A stretch of 26,135 bases of DNA from Hydnum rufescens UP504 (GCA_014904985.1 MU129099.1:16858-42992); one strand, 5' to 3'; shown: positions 1 to 10,282, counted from the first letter of the stretch. The notes: generated from the letters alone by a model not told the origin. Program-made: numbers and translations.

Positions 1-106
1 ATATAGAAATAATAAAAGACGCGTTAGTATAAAATTTCAAAGCAGCGCAAAAAGAGCAGCTTTCGCTGCTCTTTTTGCGCCGTTGTATTACATAAAAAAT
101 ACTCAC
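1..106 (-). other. Predicted spliceosomal intron with hairpin A (copy 1), acceptor not resolved
   Basis: Read on the minus strand, the donor GTGAGT is at 106-101. The hairpin stem GCGCAAAAAGAGCAGC with loop GAAA follows, then a TACTAAC branch point at about 24-30. A T-rich tract leads to the window edge, where the acceptor expected from copy 2 is altered or lies outside. Donor, hairpin and branch point match intron R1 of copy 2 (13779-13883). Confidence 0.65.
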
Positions 107-152
107 CTTGTGACCACACACCGCAGCGGGGGTGCGTGGTCGTGGTGCCTTT

Positions 153-278
153 TCAGGCGGTTGCTTGTTGTGGTTGCGGAGATAGGAAGCAAGATGCAGA
201 TTCAACACCGCAATTGCCGATACTCAAGAAGCGCCCAAGCGCTGCGCTGCAAGCACAGTACACAATAGTACCAAGCAT
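153..278 (-). pseudogene. Frameshifted copy of the 47-residue first-exon peptide (copy 1)
   Basis: The minus-strand ATG at 278 begins MLGTIVYCACSA, identical to the start of the conserved peptide in copies 2 and 3. A one-base deletion in the alanine/serine stretch then shifts the frame, giving a different tail that ends in TGA near 153. The homologous bases for LHLASYLRNHNKQ remain but lie in another frame. At the position of the peptide's stop in copy 2 (13741), copy 1 has CCACGACC, so in the ancestral frame there is an Arg codon rather than a stop. Function unknown; the hydrophobic first 28 residues resemble a signal or membrane segment. Confidence 0.5.
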
Positions 279-842
279 GTATATTATAAATAAATACATA
301 TAATAAAAAATGTCAGGAAAACCCGAAGAAGAGGATGGTAATGAGTCAGAGGTCAATAAGGCATGAGATCGCTAATTACAGGGTGGATTGGGCACTTCTA
401 GCATCAGAATTGCCCAAATTTGGAATTATAGTAGTGTTATATATATGCTCTACATGGGGGATTAATTATCTCAGACGATTTTCGCATTTTTCAATTTTTC
501 ACGCCTTCAATTCCCTAAATAGGGAATTGAAGGCGTGAAAAATTGAAAATGCGAAAATTGTCCGAATAATTAATCGCCCATTGTAGAGCGTATATATATA
601 ACACTACTATATTCAATTTGGCCAATTCTGATGCATAGAAATGGCCCAACCATCTGTAATTAGCATCTCATGCCTTATGACCTCTGACTCATTACCATCC
701 TCTTTCTCGGGTTTTCCTGGACAATTTTTTATTATTATAGTATTATTTATATATATACATGCTTGGTACTATTGTGTACTGTGCTTGCAGCGCCAGCGCT
801 TGGGCTTCTTGAGTATCAGCAATATCCTGGGTGTTGAATTTC
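195..842. repeat. Central palindrome of copy 1
   Basis: The two halves are reverse complements around a 4-base loop, AAAT, at 517-520. The centre reads CTTCAATTCCCTAAATAGGG. The arms carry TATATATA motifs facing outward (near 436-446 and 590-601). The arms are less perfect than in copy 2, with several small indels and substitutions, so this copy is older or less homogenised. Confidence 0.85.
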
Positions 843-866
843 GAAAATCTACGCAGCCACACCGCA

Positions 867-1019
867 GGCGTTCTTAATCTTAGTATAGACTGATCTGTCA
901 TTACTTGATTCACAATATATTAAAGTCATACTAATTACAAAGCAAAAACAATTCAACAAGACAACAGACAAGCATACATCCTTAATCTTACTCTCTTTTA
1001 TTTTTTTTTTTCTCTTTTT
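867..1019. other. Unassigned AT-rich junction
   Basis: Short AT-rich stretch between truncated copy 1 and the truncated Ty3 element. It ends in a run of T. No ORF or repeat was recognised. The start of recognisable reverse transcriptase coding at about 1020 suggests a deletion or insertion junction. Confidence 0.4.
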
Positions 1020-2142
1020 AGATCAGAGGTAAGGGGTATGCATTCTTGACTGTGATGTCATTGAGTTTCCGGTAGTCCTGGACTAGCTGAAAACCTCCAT
1101 CTTTTTTCTTCACAAAAAACACCAGGGCGGCCATAGGGGATTTGGAAGGGTGGATCTGACCAGAGGCCAGGTTTTCCTTCAGGAAGTCATCAAGTTCCTT
1201 TTGCTCTGCTGGGGAGAGTGGGAAGAGTTTGGCTGGGGGAGGTAGCTGGGCTCCCTCATTAAACTTGATGTGGTGATCCCATGGTTCCAGCCAGGGAGCT
1301 GATCAAAGGAGTCCTTGGAAAACACATCTCAGAAGTCATGGAATTCTTCCAGGACAAGCTCCTTGAATGTCTTCACTGGCTCATTTGCTTTGGCTTTCAC
1401 AGCCTCTGCCAGTCTCTGAGAAGGGGTGCTCGTTGCTTGGACAATCTCGGAGTGCTCAGTGTCACTGGGGAAGTAAGCTGCAAAGATGGCATCTCCTTTT
1501 TCCAGTGTCAGGGACTCATTAATGTCATCGGCATCATCCTCCATAGGAGTGGGAGGTGTCTGGGGTTCTTCCAATGTCTTCCTGGAGGTTCTCCCTCACC
1601 AATGCTCTGCATTCCGCATCTTCCAGATCACTACGCAACAGTCAGATGGACACCAGGTCAGTGTGACTTCCCCAGTTGTCCAGTCAATCTCTGGGTTGTG
1701 ATGGTGAAGCCATGTGTGCCCTATGATCAGCTTGGTTTTCCCCAGTCCAATCACAGAGAACACTACTCATTCAGAGTGATCATTGATTTAGAGGATGACC
1801 TCAACCTCTTCACGGACAGACCCCATTTCATTCAGTGTTCCATCAACATTGTAGACAGGGATCGGGCATGCAAGGGGTTGTATGTCTAGACCATTTTCCT
1901 TTGCAAACATTCAGGTCCATGAACATTCCGGCGGCTCCAGAGTCTGGTAGGGCCTTTCCAGCACAGATCACTCCAGTCTGCGGTGATTGGATTTTCACCT
2001 TGATCTCTGTGGCTTGTCTTGGGTCTTCAGAAAGGAGGCAGATAGAAGGGGGAGGGTTATAGACAGGGTCAACCTCAGTTGATATGCTTTCAGATTCATC
2101 ACTCTCATCATTGGAGAAAAAACATGTCATTTCTGACTCCAT
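1020..2142 (-). pseudogene. Ty3 pol fragment: aspartic protease and N-terminal reverse transcriptase
   Basis: Read on the minus strand, an acidic linker is followed by the protease active-site motif LPDSGAAGMFMD (about 1955-1920). The second half of the protease, KLIIGHTWLHHHNPEIDW, is in another frame near 1740-1680. A Glu/Asp-rich linker (1574-1329) leads to the RT start, with [20 protein letters not shown] at about 1120-1060, then [12 protein letters not shown]. The finger and palm motifs beyond this, including the YxDD catalytic box, are absent because the element stops at 1020. At least two frame changes separate the parts, so this is a dead copy. Assignment to Ty3 rather than Copia rests on the PR-RT order and the RT sequence. 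Confidence 0.85.
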
Positions 2143-2199
2143 ATGTACAGTTTTCGAGAGAGGAGAATCTGTTGGTCAGGCAGGATGCATCCTTCACTG

Positions 2200-2690
2200 C
2201 TGACCATTGGGAAAATCCTGTGGAGGTGATCCCTGGGCTTCTGAGGCATTCTTCAGAGCTGGGAATAGTTTCCATAACTCCTTGCGGATGATTGCTCCAA
2301 TGTCTTCCATGGTGTGGATGAGTTGTTGTGGCTTCTGCAGATGGGGACAGTCACAAGAGATGTGTCCCAACTCTTGACAGTTATAAACACCATTGTGCCT
2401 CTCGTTTCCGAGTTGAGTCTACATCCATGGGAGTGAATGAAATCAATGAGGAGGGTGTTGGTGCAGGAGGGAGTGTGGTCAGTCTGGGAGTGATGGGTGC
2501 TGCTGTCCAGGGTTTCTCCATGGATGTCAGGGGGTTTCTCAGAGTGTATGGGGTTGTACCAGACATGGCTTGTCAGAACCGGAGATATAGGTTATCCAGG
2601 CATTGTGCTGTGTCCTGCCATCCTCCGAGTGTCTCTGGCAGATCATTGAGGTGCATTTTTTCCAACAGTCTTTTGTTGAGGCCCCACTGA
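2200..2690 (-). pseudogene. Ty3 gag C-terminal part with damaged zinc knuckle
   Basis: Minus-strand reading resumes the gag frame just beyond the solo LTR with LNKRLLEKMHLNDLPETLGG. A proline/threonine-rich linker (about 2566-2400) and a CCHC-like knuckle YNCQELGHISCDC (about 2385-2345) follow. The usual first Cys of C-x2-C-x4-H-x4-C is replaced by Val, so the zinc site would be impaired. One in-frame stop lies near 2568. The reading ends at a TGA after SPPQDFPNGQQ. Confidence 0.75.
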
Positions 2691-3538
2691 TGTCAGGGTG
2701 ACACTGCCATCAAAGCCACAAACAGAAAGAGGAAAGAGATTAATTAACCACATGCTATCGCAGTGGGAATCCTGAGTATACACCACACAACAAGGGACAC
2801 ACAAGTCTCACACCTATTGCAGTGGGAATCCTGAGAGATGGAAACTGGTGATCCCCCAACTGTGAAGGGCTATAAATACTATTTCCTGCACACAGCCACC
2901 AGCCTTCTAGAGCCTTCCGCCAGCTTCCATAACCTTCCGGATCCTCCTAGAGTGCCAGCTCCACAGCCCATCAGTCAGCCTCCACAGCCACCATCACTAA
3001 GCCTCACTAAGCTGACGCAGCCATGTTACGAATCCTGTGTGCACCTCCACATGGCTATGCCCCAACTTCCATATGTATCCCCCTTAGCATATGTACTTCC
3101 AAGGCAGTGTATGCCTGGGTACTCCAAAGGTGTCCAAAGTGTTGAAGGACCGTAATGATGGGGATGGAGTACAGATTGGGACAGGTGGTGTGGATTCAGG
3201 GACTGGGGGCAGAGGAGGAGGAGGGGGAGTCTGGATTGGCAACTCCATGGACTCACGTGGGGAGCAAGGGAATGACAGGTGCTGACAAGGGCGCCAATGC
3301 TGCCACTGGTTGACTACCCAGCCCATAGCCCATCAGTCGAGGCCCAAGAGTACGAGGGCAATAACAATAAGAGAAATACCAATAATGGCAAGGGATGACA
3401 ATAACCCCCATAGTGAATGGAGGGAGAGAGGAGATAAGAGCATTTGAGGAAGTAGGCACCATATGATAGAGTCGATGAAGAATGATACTCTGATGGGTAA
3501 GTCCTTAGGTGGAAGCAAATGTCAATTTGATCCTGACA
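2691..3538 (+). mobile_element. Solo LTR, 848 bp, with 5-bp target duplication ACTGA
   Basis: The segment starts TGTCAGGGTG and ends GATCCTGACA, with inverted TGTCAGG/CCTGACA termini. It is flanked on both sides by ACTGA (2686-2690 and 3539-3543). The gag reading frame of the surrounding Ty3 element resumes across it, so it is an insertion. A CTATAAATAC box near 2870 suggests the plus strand as transcribed strand. It shares the motif CAGTGGGAATCCTGAG (two copies, about 2760 and 2820) with the LTR at 4270-4861 (CAGTGGAAATCCTGAG). It is therefore a related but distinct LTR family, left after recombination between two LTRs. Confidence 0.85.
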
Positions 3539-4234
3539 ACTGATATGCATCAATCAATGCTTCCTCTCTGAATCCAGTCCATCCTGCCAAGGCATCAAAG
3601 TGCATGGTGTATTCCTCCGCAGACATCTTCCCTTGTTTCAGATTCCGGAGTTGGGATCATGCAGTGAACTCCCAGTCCAGTTCTCCAAAAGTGCTTTCAA
3701 AGGCAACTAGGAACCCTTCAAAGGTCTCATATGGATTGTGGGTTTCCGGATCTAGGAAGGAGGTGGAGAGACTTTCTGCCCATGCTCCAGCAGTTCCATC
3801 CTTCATCCAGGAGAGTGTGTACAGGATTTTGTGCAACTCTGTTGGATAGACTCTAGGTTGAGGGCAATGTTCAGCCAGACGGAGCATAGGAAACTCTCCA
3901 TTTTCTTCCGATCACCAGAGAATGGTTTGGGGTCAGCCCCCTTGGCCTCACGAGCAGACTGGGTAGGTGGAGGGTGCTGCTGGAGTGTCTGCTGGACTGC
4001 AGCTGACACAAAGCCAGCAACATGTGTCCCTTGGTTCTGCATGTCATCCAGCTCCTCATGGAGGGTGGCATTTTGTTGTTGGAGTTGGGTGAGGAGGTGT
4101 TGGAGGTGGTTGGCAGTAATGGCTACTGGAGCACTGTCAGACATTTCAGAATGAGGAGTAGGAGGGAAATCAGCGATACTAAGCAATCCAGATGGTGGGC
4201 TTGTGAGAGAGCTTTGGTCTTCTGTCAGGGCCAT
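3539..4234 (-). pseudogene. Ty3 gag N-terminal part
   Basis: The minus-strand start MALTEDQSS at 4234 opens a reading frame with a Gln-rich helix (HLQHLLTQLQQQNATLHEEL, about 4150-4080). The capsid-like segment KPFSGDRKKMESFL follows. A frameshift near 3845 moves the frame to YPTELHKILYTLSWMKDGTA, continuing to the solo LTR insertion at 3543. The layout is that of Gag proteins of basidiomycete Ty3 elements. I start it at the ATG nearest the LTR. Frameshifts and the insertion make it non-functional. Confidence 0.8.
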
Positions 4235-4269
4235 GCTGTGATGAGAGCACCAAACAAATATAAACACAG

Positions 4270-4861
4270 ATAATTCTGGCTAAGTCTGGTAGAATCCAGG
4301 CAAGAATGAGATAACAAGGATAGGAGGGGATGGAGAGACAGTCCAGCAGCCCGGAGGGGACTAGGTGGAAATGAGCACAGCAGTCCTTAAGCTCACAGAG
4401 TCAACTGGAAAGTACTTGGACCTGTAGTCTGGAGTAACAGTGGAAATCCTGAGATTATGTAATATGAATATGGAATACATGAAGGCTGACCTGTAGTCTG
4501 GAGTAACAGCGGAAATCCTGAGAGACCAAAGCTGGGGTCTCTGGACTTTGCTCTTGGACTACTTATACATGATGGCTATACTATGGGGGAGTGATCACTA
4601 AACTGGGGGTGGTTACAAGGGGGACAGGAACAGGAACAGGAACTCGGCCAGGGGCAAACCGGAAGCAATGGGAAATGAAAGGGAAATGAAACCAAGATAG
4701 GGTTGGACCGGAGTCAAGCCGGAAGCAAAGTGGACTTGGGCAAAGGAAATAAGTGGAGAACCAGACTGGAGGTGGGTGGACAAGGACTGGAGTGATCCGG
4801 AGTGGACCGGAGTTGACTGGAGTTGACCAGAGGTGACCGGAGTAAGGGGCAGACCCTGACA
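4270..4861 (-). repeat. 5' LTR of the minus-strand Ty3 element (inner end approximate)
   Basis: On the minus strand the LTR starts TGTCAGGGTC at 4861. It contains an approximately 12-bp degenerate tandem repeat around GGAGTTGACCGG (4795-4842) and a TATAAGTAG box near 4570-4560. A motif of about 36 bp is duplicated (GACCTGTAGTCTGGAGTAAC at about 4420 and 4488, plus strand). The inner end, near 4270, is estimated from the distance to gag and is not proven, because the partner LTR is missing. Confidence 0.65.
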
Positions 4862-5600
4862 TTAGGTCTCTTCCATAATGGTGAAGAAATACAATGCAAA
4901 GTTGAAGGAACTGGTGGCACTTCAGGGGAAAGGAGGTACTCAGAGGGGGGCATATGTTCCTCCTATGCTCACAATGGAGGGACTCTACCAACTTGATGTG
5001 GATCAGGATATTTGGGAGGATTCGAGAGGTGATATCACAGATTTTCCTGATGGGATTGTGCCCCCATGGCTGGCTGACCCTTCAGTCAAAGAGGGTATCC
5101 AGCTCTCACAAGAGATAGCCAACTGTTTCCAGGAGCTTGAGAGATGCAAGGCTGAGCATGCAAATCTTCAGACTTGGTTCTGTGAGGAGTATTCTTGTGT
5201 GATGGAGGTATTCATGGGGTCTGAAAATGAAGATGTATCATATTTTTCACTTCACAGGCAAACCAGCTGTATGAGTGGATGACAGCTTGGAAAAAGGACA
5301 TGGTCCAGGTTCCTATCTCATCTGGTGCTCCTTCTTGGGATAATATTTGCAGGCCTTTGCCACTGCAAGAACACCATGCTGTTTGGACTCAGGTTCAACA
5401 TGAAATGGAATTTGATGCTACTGCCATATCAGATCCCCAGCCTCCCCTGACTACTTGAAGGAATGAGAGATGGTCTGCAGACTATGATTCTGATGCAAGT
5501 TCTGATGATACAGAGGGTGGAGAGTTGGAAGAGTCCTTTGAGCCACAGGAGGCCAGTTTGATAGTTGCTATGGATCAAGCTGGTGTAGAGGAAGCCTAGG
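4862..5600 (+). pseudogene. KDZ transposase C-terminal relic
   Basis: The frame opening at 4878 contains YQLDVDQDIWED, FPDGIVPPWLADPSVKEGI and ERCKAEHANLQTWFCEEY. These align block by block with YKLDVDEDIWLA, FPGGVVPAWLSDASVRVGI and KCCAAEHSNLRQWLETEY of the KDZ gene at 15372-18399. After a stop at 5282 another frame continues with QLYEWMTAWKKDMVQVP and an acidic Asp/Ser tail ending near 5599. A GTATTC...TTCACAG segment at about 5207-5260 could be an intron joining these frames. Only the last third of the family remains; catalytic residues are absent. The Ty3 LTR at 4861 abuts it. Confidence 0.8.
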
Positions 5601-5639
5601 ATTGTGATTCATTTTCCTATGTATAAATTCTTTAGTTGG

Positions 5640-6778
5640 TTTATTGTTTTTGATTGATTGGATGAATGACGGATGGCCAAACTTGCATAAAGCCTAACAG
5701 AATTCTCAAGTCCCTACTTTGATCTCAAATTGATGTCAAAACTATGTCAAAACTGCACTTGTTCAATATAAAGGCCCTTTTGATCAATATTTGATATCAA
5801 AGAGAACACAGGCTTATTAAGTCCTATACAAACATCAAAATGACATGCCTTTTGAGATCAATGGAAGTGTCTGACCAGCCTGCCTCAGTACCATTCAATG
5901 CATTGTTGGAGGGATAAAACCCTACTACATACATGTACATTCCACTTCAGGACCCAACTACCTCCTCAAATGAATCCAATTAATTCAATTCCAATCCTTC
6001 AAATACCTATCATTCCTTTGATTGCCATACAACATGGATTTCAATTCTCCAAGACCCATTTTATTTCTCTTTCCTCCACCTTGTACACAAGACATTTACT
6101 TGTCCATCCTCTGAGTCTTCAACAGACTACCTTAAATTGTAGTTACTTCAAGTCCAGCCAACTGTGGCTCAGGCAATTCAACTTGCCCTGTTTGTTTGGT
6201 ACTCAATCCATTATGCACTACTCATTGCCTTGGTGGCAATATATAAGTCTGGATTATTTAAACAAGATCACCTAAGCCATTGCATCCAACTTGCAGACTG
6301 GTCACATGTTAAATAGGGGCTATTACAACACTCTCAAGGAGTAAAAGTGGAATATCTTGCTCAGTTTTGATCAGATAGACTCAACAAAATAGCACTCAGA
6401 AAGCCATGATTCAGCCCTTTTGAACTATACTGAATTAATGTCTATTGAACATGAACTGCATTCTCCAAGCTGATTTTATTGTAAGTTTTATATTGCCCTT
6501 CAGTATTTCACAAATTTCTCCATCAGTTTTGATCCAATTTGTTTGTGACAACCACCCCCAGAAAGACACTAAAAGTCCACATCAAATGGTACCAAGGGCA
6601 AAATGAGCAGATTAGAACTCAGTCTTCTGTGATTTAGTCTCCCCATGTCTCACTTCATCTTTATCTCTGCTTTTCTGATTACTAAGGACATTTATTATTC
6701 CAGCACTCTATGTCCAATGGAGGGTACATCTAGGATGACCAGTATCACCATTCCCCAAGGGATTCTGTCCCGTAGGAT
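5640..6778. other. AT-rich stretch, nothing recognised
   Basis: No ORF with recognisable content, no convincing intron chain and no clear terminal repeats were found. Short words such as CATCAGTTTTGATC (about 6521) recur in inverted form near 8835, hinting at old repeat fragments. One 125-codon open stretch at 5898-6275 shows no family resemblance that I can see. Confidence 0.4.
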
Positions 6779-6896
6779 GTTGGAGGTTGACAATCTCCCT
6801 TGATTATGTAATACATTGTATATATCCTGTGGATTTCAGAGATCAATCCAAGTTCTTGCTTCCACCCACCATCCACCTGAACTTGCCCATTCAACA
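6779..6896 (+). repeat. Short Copia-type LTR followed by a primer-binding site
   Basis: The 118-bp sequence begins TGTTGGAGGTTGACAATCTC and ends CATTCAACA. It is repeated at 7445-7566. It is followed at once by GGTTATGGGCCCA (6897-6909), the same motif that precedes the Copia gag at 9576 on the other strand, so it is read as a tRNA primer-binding site. Only about 100 bp of internal sequence, without a recognisable gag, follows. Confidence 0.65.
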
Positions 6897-7444
6897 GGTT
6901 ATGGGCCCATGCTCAGGGCTATAGCAGACCTGGAAGCCCTCCTTGGAACCAGAGGCACCTGTCTCCCTGACTCAGACCAAGTCACAGACACCCACTAGTC
7001 AGTCACTTGCTCAGTCAGTTATATGCTATATGTCAGTTGCTGTATCAGTTTGTGCAGCCATAGGTTCTATAAGTCAGTTGTGGTATTGGTTTGTGCCCCC
7101 ACCATAAGTTTTGTGCAGATGTTGGTTTCATCTTGTATCAGCCCCCCCCCCCAGTTATTTCAGTCTACTCACTTGCCCATCCTATTGCTGAAGCCTCATG
7201 GCCTGGATACTCCTACATGTACCTGTGACCATAACCCCTATCTTGTGATTCATGTGGACCAGTCAAATCTGAACCCCCAGTTGTCATCACCACCATCACA
7301 TGACTCATATCCATCCCTTCCCAGCAATCCCCATTCCCTCATCATGCCCATGCAGATACTTGGTTATGGAGCAATGCCAGTCACTTCTTTCCCTCTTGGT
7401 GCATTGGGATAGATTGGAAGTATGTAATCAAGTCTCAATTGAGG
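6897..7444 (+). other. Remnant downstream of Copia LTR, no gene recognised
   Basis: This begins with the primer-binding-like motif and a short open frame (ILRAIADLEALLG-like, to about 6998). A 129-codon open stretch rich in Ser, Pro and Cys (7023-7412) follows and includes a C10 run near 7141. No domain is recognised and the composition is low complexity. It may be decayed internal Copia sequence bounded by the two LTRs. Confidence 0.35.
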
Positions 7445-7566
7445 TGTATTGGAGGTAGACAATCTCCCCTTGATTATGTAATACATTGTATATATCCTGT
7501 GGATTCCAGAGATCAATCCAAGTTCTTGCTTCTGCCCACCATCCACCTGAACTCACCTGTTCAACA
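7445..7566 (+). repeat. Second copy of the short Copia-type LTR
   Basis: About 90% identical by eye to 6779-6896 over its whole length, including GATTATGTAATACATTGTAT and the end CAACA. No primer-binding motif follows. It is either the 3' LTR of a shrunken element running 6779-7566 in the same orientation or a solo LTR. No target duplication was found. Confidence 0.65.
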
Positions 7567-8950
7567 TAGGAGAGGAGGAATAGCTTGGTTAAGCCATATT
7601 CCCCTATTCTGACTTAATTCTTGAATATCTCCTTCAGTTTTGAAGCTTTTGACTTGATTTCTTTTTCATCATTTTTTCCTTAACCCCACCCTTTTGCCAG
7701 TTACCATGGCATTATTCCAGGATATATATTAAGTGCAGGGGATGCAAATTTTGATTGATTTCCCCTTCCCCCTCAGTCTCTCAAGTCTTGAAGGACAGCT
7801 GTTGGTATCAGGGTGACTTCCAGTATACACCTAGTATTGTTCATGCTTTGGATAAGCTCTCAAGAGGAGAACCATCAGTGTGATTTCTGAATTAAATTCT
7901 CCATTCATTCATTGTTAGAGCAAGCCTGCCCTAGCAAGACAATTTCTCAACCTCAAGGCCTTTCATTCAATTGGACCTTAACCTATGGATCGACTCCATG
8001 GTGTAACAAAGTGCCTCCCAATTCAGGAGGGCACTTGTTGTCATACTTGGACAAAGTGGAGTTGACAGGGGAGGGAGCAGGATAAGGGAGAATAGGAGAA
8101 GAAGGTGTAATCACACTGCCCTCAGCACTAGCTTTGGACAGAGGAGCTGGACACAGAGCTAAGCACTGGCTTTGCCCTGAGTCCAGGGGAAAAGAGTGTG
8201 AGGGAGTGGGAGGAATGGTGAAAGGATATAAAGTAGTGACTGGCCAAGTGGCACAGTCACTAACTAAGGAGAGAGTGGGACATCAGTGAGAGGAATGGAC
8301 TATCCCACTCACTGCTTTCCCAGCTAGGGTCCAGAGGTGCAGTTCCAAAGCCAGGAAAAGGGCTAGTATTGATGGCTACTAGGGGCCAACTAGATAGCAA
8401 GATAGAAGCAGAGACAGAGAGGCAGAGATTCACAGTTTCTCACTAGGTGATGAAGATCCAGGCAGAGGTTAACTATTTTGATTCCATGGAATCTGCCATA
8501 TATACATGACTTTTGAGTCCTAACTTAATTACATAATACACTATATTACACATGGCCCTCTCCTTTCATCCTCAATTCAATAATTTTGGACTGTGGCAAA
8601 GTCTCTTAGGAGATTCCTGCTTACAGCATATTTTCAATAGCTTTCTAGACACAGTGATTCTGAGCAGATCAGATGCAAATTGACAGAGAAATTCATTAAA
8701 TACTGGAAGATTTGAATTTCAATAGTAAAATCAGTCTGGAGAGTGCAATTTTGATTCATTATTGGTGTGCTTGGTACTGTTTGAAAGGTATGAATCGTGG
8801 CTTTTGAAGCATTATATGGGCAAGCATTTCTGATCAAAACTGATGGAGTAATAGAATGAATTTGGTTCCTGCATGTAGCTGTAATTAATTTCATAATCAG
8901 TCATGTGATTGTCCAAAGGCTGGAAGTGGTGGGATTTCACATTTTCTGAT
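7567..8950. other. Long stretch with no gene recognised
   Basis: AT-rich DNA with a purine-rich section (about 8050-8460). No ORF of recognisable content on either strand, no RNA gene and no clear repeat structure. The minus-strand part nearest 8950 may be decayed downstream sequence of the Copia gag, but I cannot align it. Confidence 0.4.
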
Positions 8951-8979
8951 ACTAGATGTTTTTATCTTCCACACTGATG

Positions 8980-9576
8980 CATGCTTTTAGAGCTTTATCA
9001 CTGGTTTCACATCAGCACTGTTCCTTGGCAAGAATAGTGCTGATAACTTCTTGGGAATTGAGCCTATCCCCAGAGGCAGGAGACATGACTGTTTGGAGAG
9101 CAGAGTATGATGGAGGGAGTGATAGGATTATTGTGACTGCAAACATTTTATCATCCAGTGGATGGCCAAGCAAGTTGAGTTTACTCACATAGGTGCACAA
9201 CTCATTTATTTGTGTTTGGAGGTCCTGAGAGTTCCTCATCTGGCATTGGAAGACCTTTTCCATCATAACACAATGAGAGGGCATCCCATATGGCCTTAGA
9301 CTCAGTTAGGTTAAGAATGCTGAGTAAGGGATTGTCCTCCAGAGTAAGAGTAACTTGGAGGCAAGCATCACAATCCTTGACTGTCCATTCCTCTAGGCCT
9401 TTGGTATCAGAGATGCTGGGCTTCAGCTTGGCTCCACTTACATACTCAGAGAGGCCCCAAGCTTCCAGAACCTGGATAATGTGGAACTTCCACAGAGTGT
9501 AGTTGGATCTGTCAGTAAGAAGCTTCAGTATATCATAGAGTTGGGAGGAAGGCTTGTCAGAAGTGGATGTGGACAT
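8980..9576 (-). pseudogene. Copia-type gag pseudogene
   Basis: The minus-strand ATG at 9576 opens MSTSTSDKPSSQLYDILKLL, followed by NYTLWKFHIIQVLEAWGL and TLTLEDNPLLSILNLTESKA. This is the usual start of Copia Gag (UBN2-like) proteins. After a frame change near 9285-9240 it continues as DLQTQINELCTYVSKLNLLG and LSLPPSYSALQTVMS, ending VISTILAKEQC. No zinc knuckle, protease or integrase follows, so only the Gag N-terminal two thirds remain. A likely primer-binding motif lies 47 bases upstream (9623-9635). Confidence 0.85.
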
Positions 9577-9622
9577 GGTGAGTTTGGCAGGCTGATATTT
9601 GTTCTAGTAATTAGAGGACCAA

Positions 9623-9635
9623 TGGGCCCATAACC
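9623..9635 (-). promoter_or_regulatory. Copia primer-binding site (GGTTATGGGCCCA)
   Basis: The minus-strand motif is identical to the one following the LTR at 6896. It sits between a presumed LTR end (CCAATA) and the gag start, the expected position for a tRNA primer-binding site. Which tRNA pairs with it is not determined. Confidence 0.6.
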
Positions 9636-9639
9636 TATT

Positions 9640-10164
9640 GGCAGAGTACTTGTTAAGGGTTGTTCCTAGTGTGGGGAGGTGATTATGTAATCAGGCTGAG
9701 TGAGAACAGGAAGCCCCCAAGATGATTGATGATGAGATGTGTGAAGTGCAAATATTATGTAATGTCATGGAAGATGAGAACACAGAAGAGAAGTGGACTG
9801 GACTGAATCCCCAGGAGACTTGCAATAAGAGAGGAATTGGTGAGAAGAGAGTCAATCAATAGACATATATTCTCAACCTTCTAAAGAGGCAAGAATACAA
9901 GAAGTAACTACTTATATACTAAGAGGTTAAGGAATTACTAAGGAAGGGAAATGGTACAATATATGGTATGATATGTGGTGGTGCAATGAGAGGGAGTCAC
10001 ATGATGTGGCTATGTAAGAGGTCATGAGTACAACTCATGACAGTACTCAGTCATACTAGAACAGATGGTACTATGGTGGATCCAAATAAGTAGCTAAACT
10101 ACAAAGGAAGAGATAACAGAGCTAACCTCAGTCTTCAGAAAAAGAACTGAGGGGCACAGGAGCC
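9640..10164. other. Possible Copia 5' LTR and flank, not resolved
   Basis: Purine-rich DNA without ORFs. By position it should contain the 5' LTR of the minus-strand Copia relic, but no second copy of that LTR is present to define its limits. It ends at the terminal repeat of the hairpin-array element. Confidence 0.35.
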
Positions 10165-10238
10165 ACCTTGGTCAGTCATCTAAGCCTACCTAGTTAGGTA
10201 CCACTTCCAGGGCAGATAATGGTACCTAAGTAGGTCCC
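10165..10238 (+). repeat. Terminal inverted repeat, left end of copy 2
   Basis: The sequence runs from ACCTTGGTCAGTCATC to GGTACCTAAGTAGGTCCC. It is nearly identical to 18853-18927 and inverted relative to 15264-15337. The block is itself partly palindromic (AGGTACC...GGTACCT). Confidence 0.8.
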
Positions 10239-10282
10239 ATCACTATTTCGGCTGAAATGGCCATTTTTATGATTTCACCTCC

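Larger units (their letters stand above)
1..866. mobile_element. Hairpin-array element copy 1, truncated and inverted
   Basis: This block repeats the centre of the element seen at 13031-13880 and 21600-22675. It contains one intron with hairpin A (about 43-82), one exon-end hairpin B (about 111-145, imperfect) and the central palindrome. It lies in the opposite orientation to the other two copies. Its left arm on the minus strand carries the peptide exon that is on the right in copies 2 and 3. Its right arm (to about 866) carries the start of the other gene and stops abruptly inside that first exon. The left part continues outside the window. Homology to the other copies is seen directly. The mobile nature is inferred from terminal repeats present only in copy 2 and, at one end, in copy 3. 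Confidence 0.75.
1020..4861 (-). mobile_element. Ty3/gypsy retrotransposon, 3' truncated, decayed, split by a solo LTR
   Basis: On the minus strand the order is 5' LTR (about 4861-4270), gag (4234 to about 2200), protease (about 2140-1700) and the start of reverse transcriptase (about 1290-1020). This is the Ty3 gene order up to RT; RNase H, integrase and the 3' LTR are missing. Gag is interrupted by an 848-bp solo LTR. Several frameshifts and stops mean no intact product. The LTR begins TGTCAGGGTC directly next to KDZ-derived sequence at 4862, so the element probably inserted into that KDZ copy. The missing 3' end prevents a target-duplication check. Confidence 0.85.

Noticed and set aside
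1281..1889. 202-codon plus-strand ORF
   Set aside because: It is antisense to the recognisable Ty3 protease/RT coding on the minus strand and has no family features.
3314..3553. Hydrophobic minus-strand ORFs resembling a membrane protein
   Set aside because: They lie within the solo LTR bounded by exact target duplications.
7023..7412. 129-codon ORF as a host gene
   Set aside because: Low-complexity Ser/Pro/Cys composition, a C10 run, no domain, and position between two Copia LTRs.
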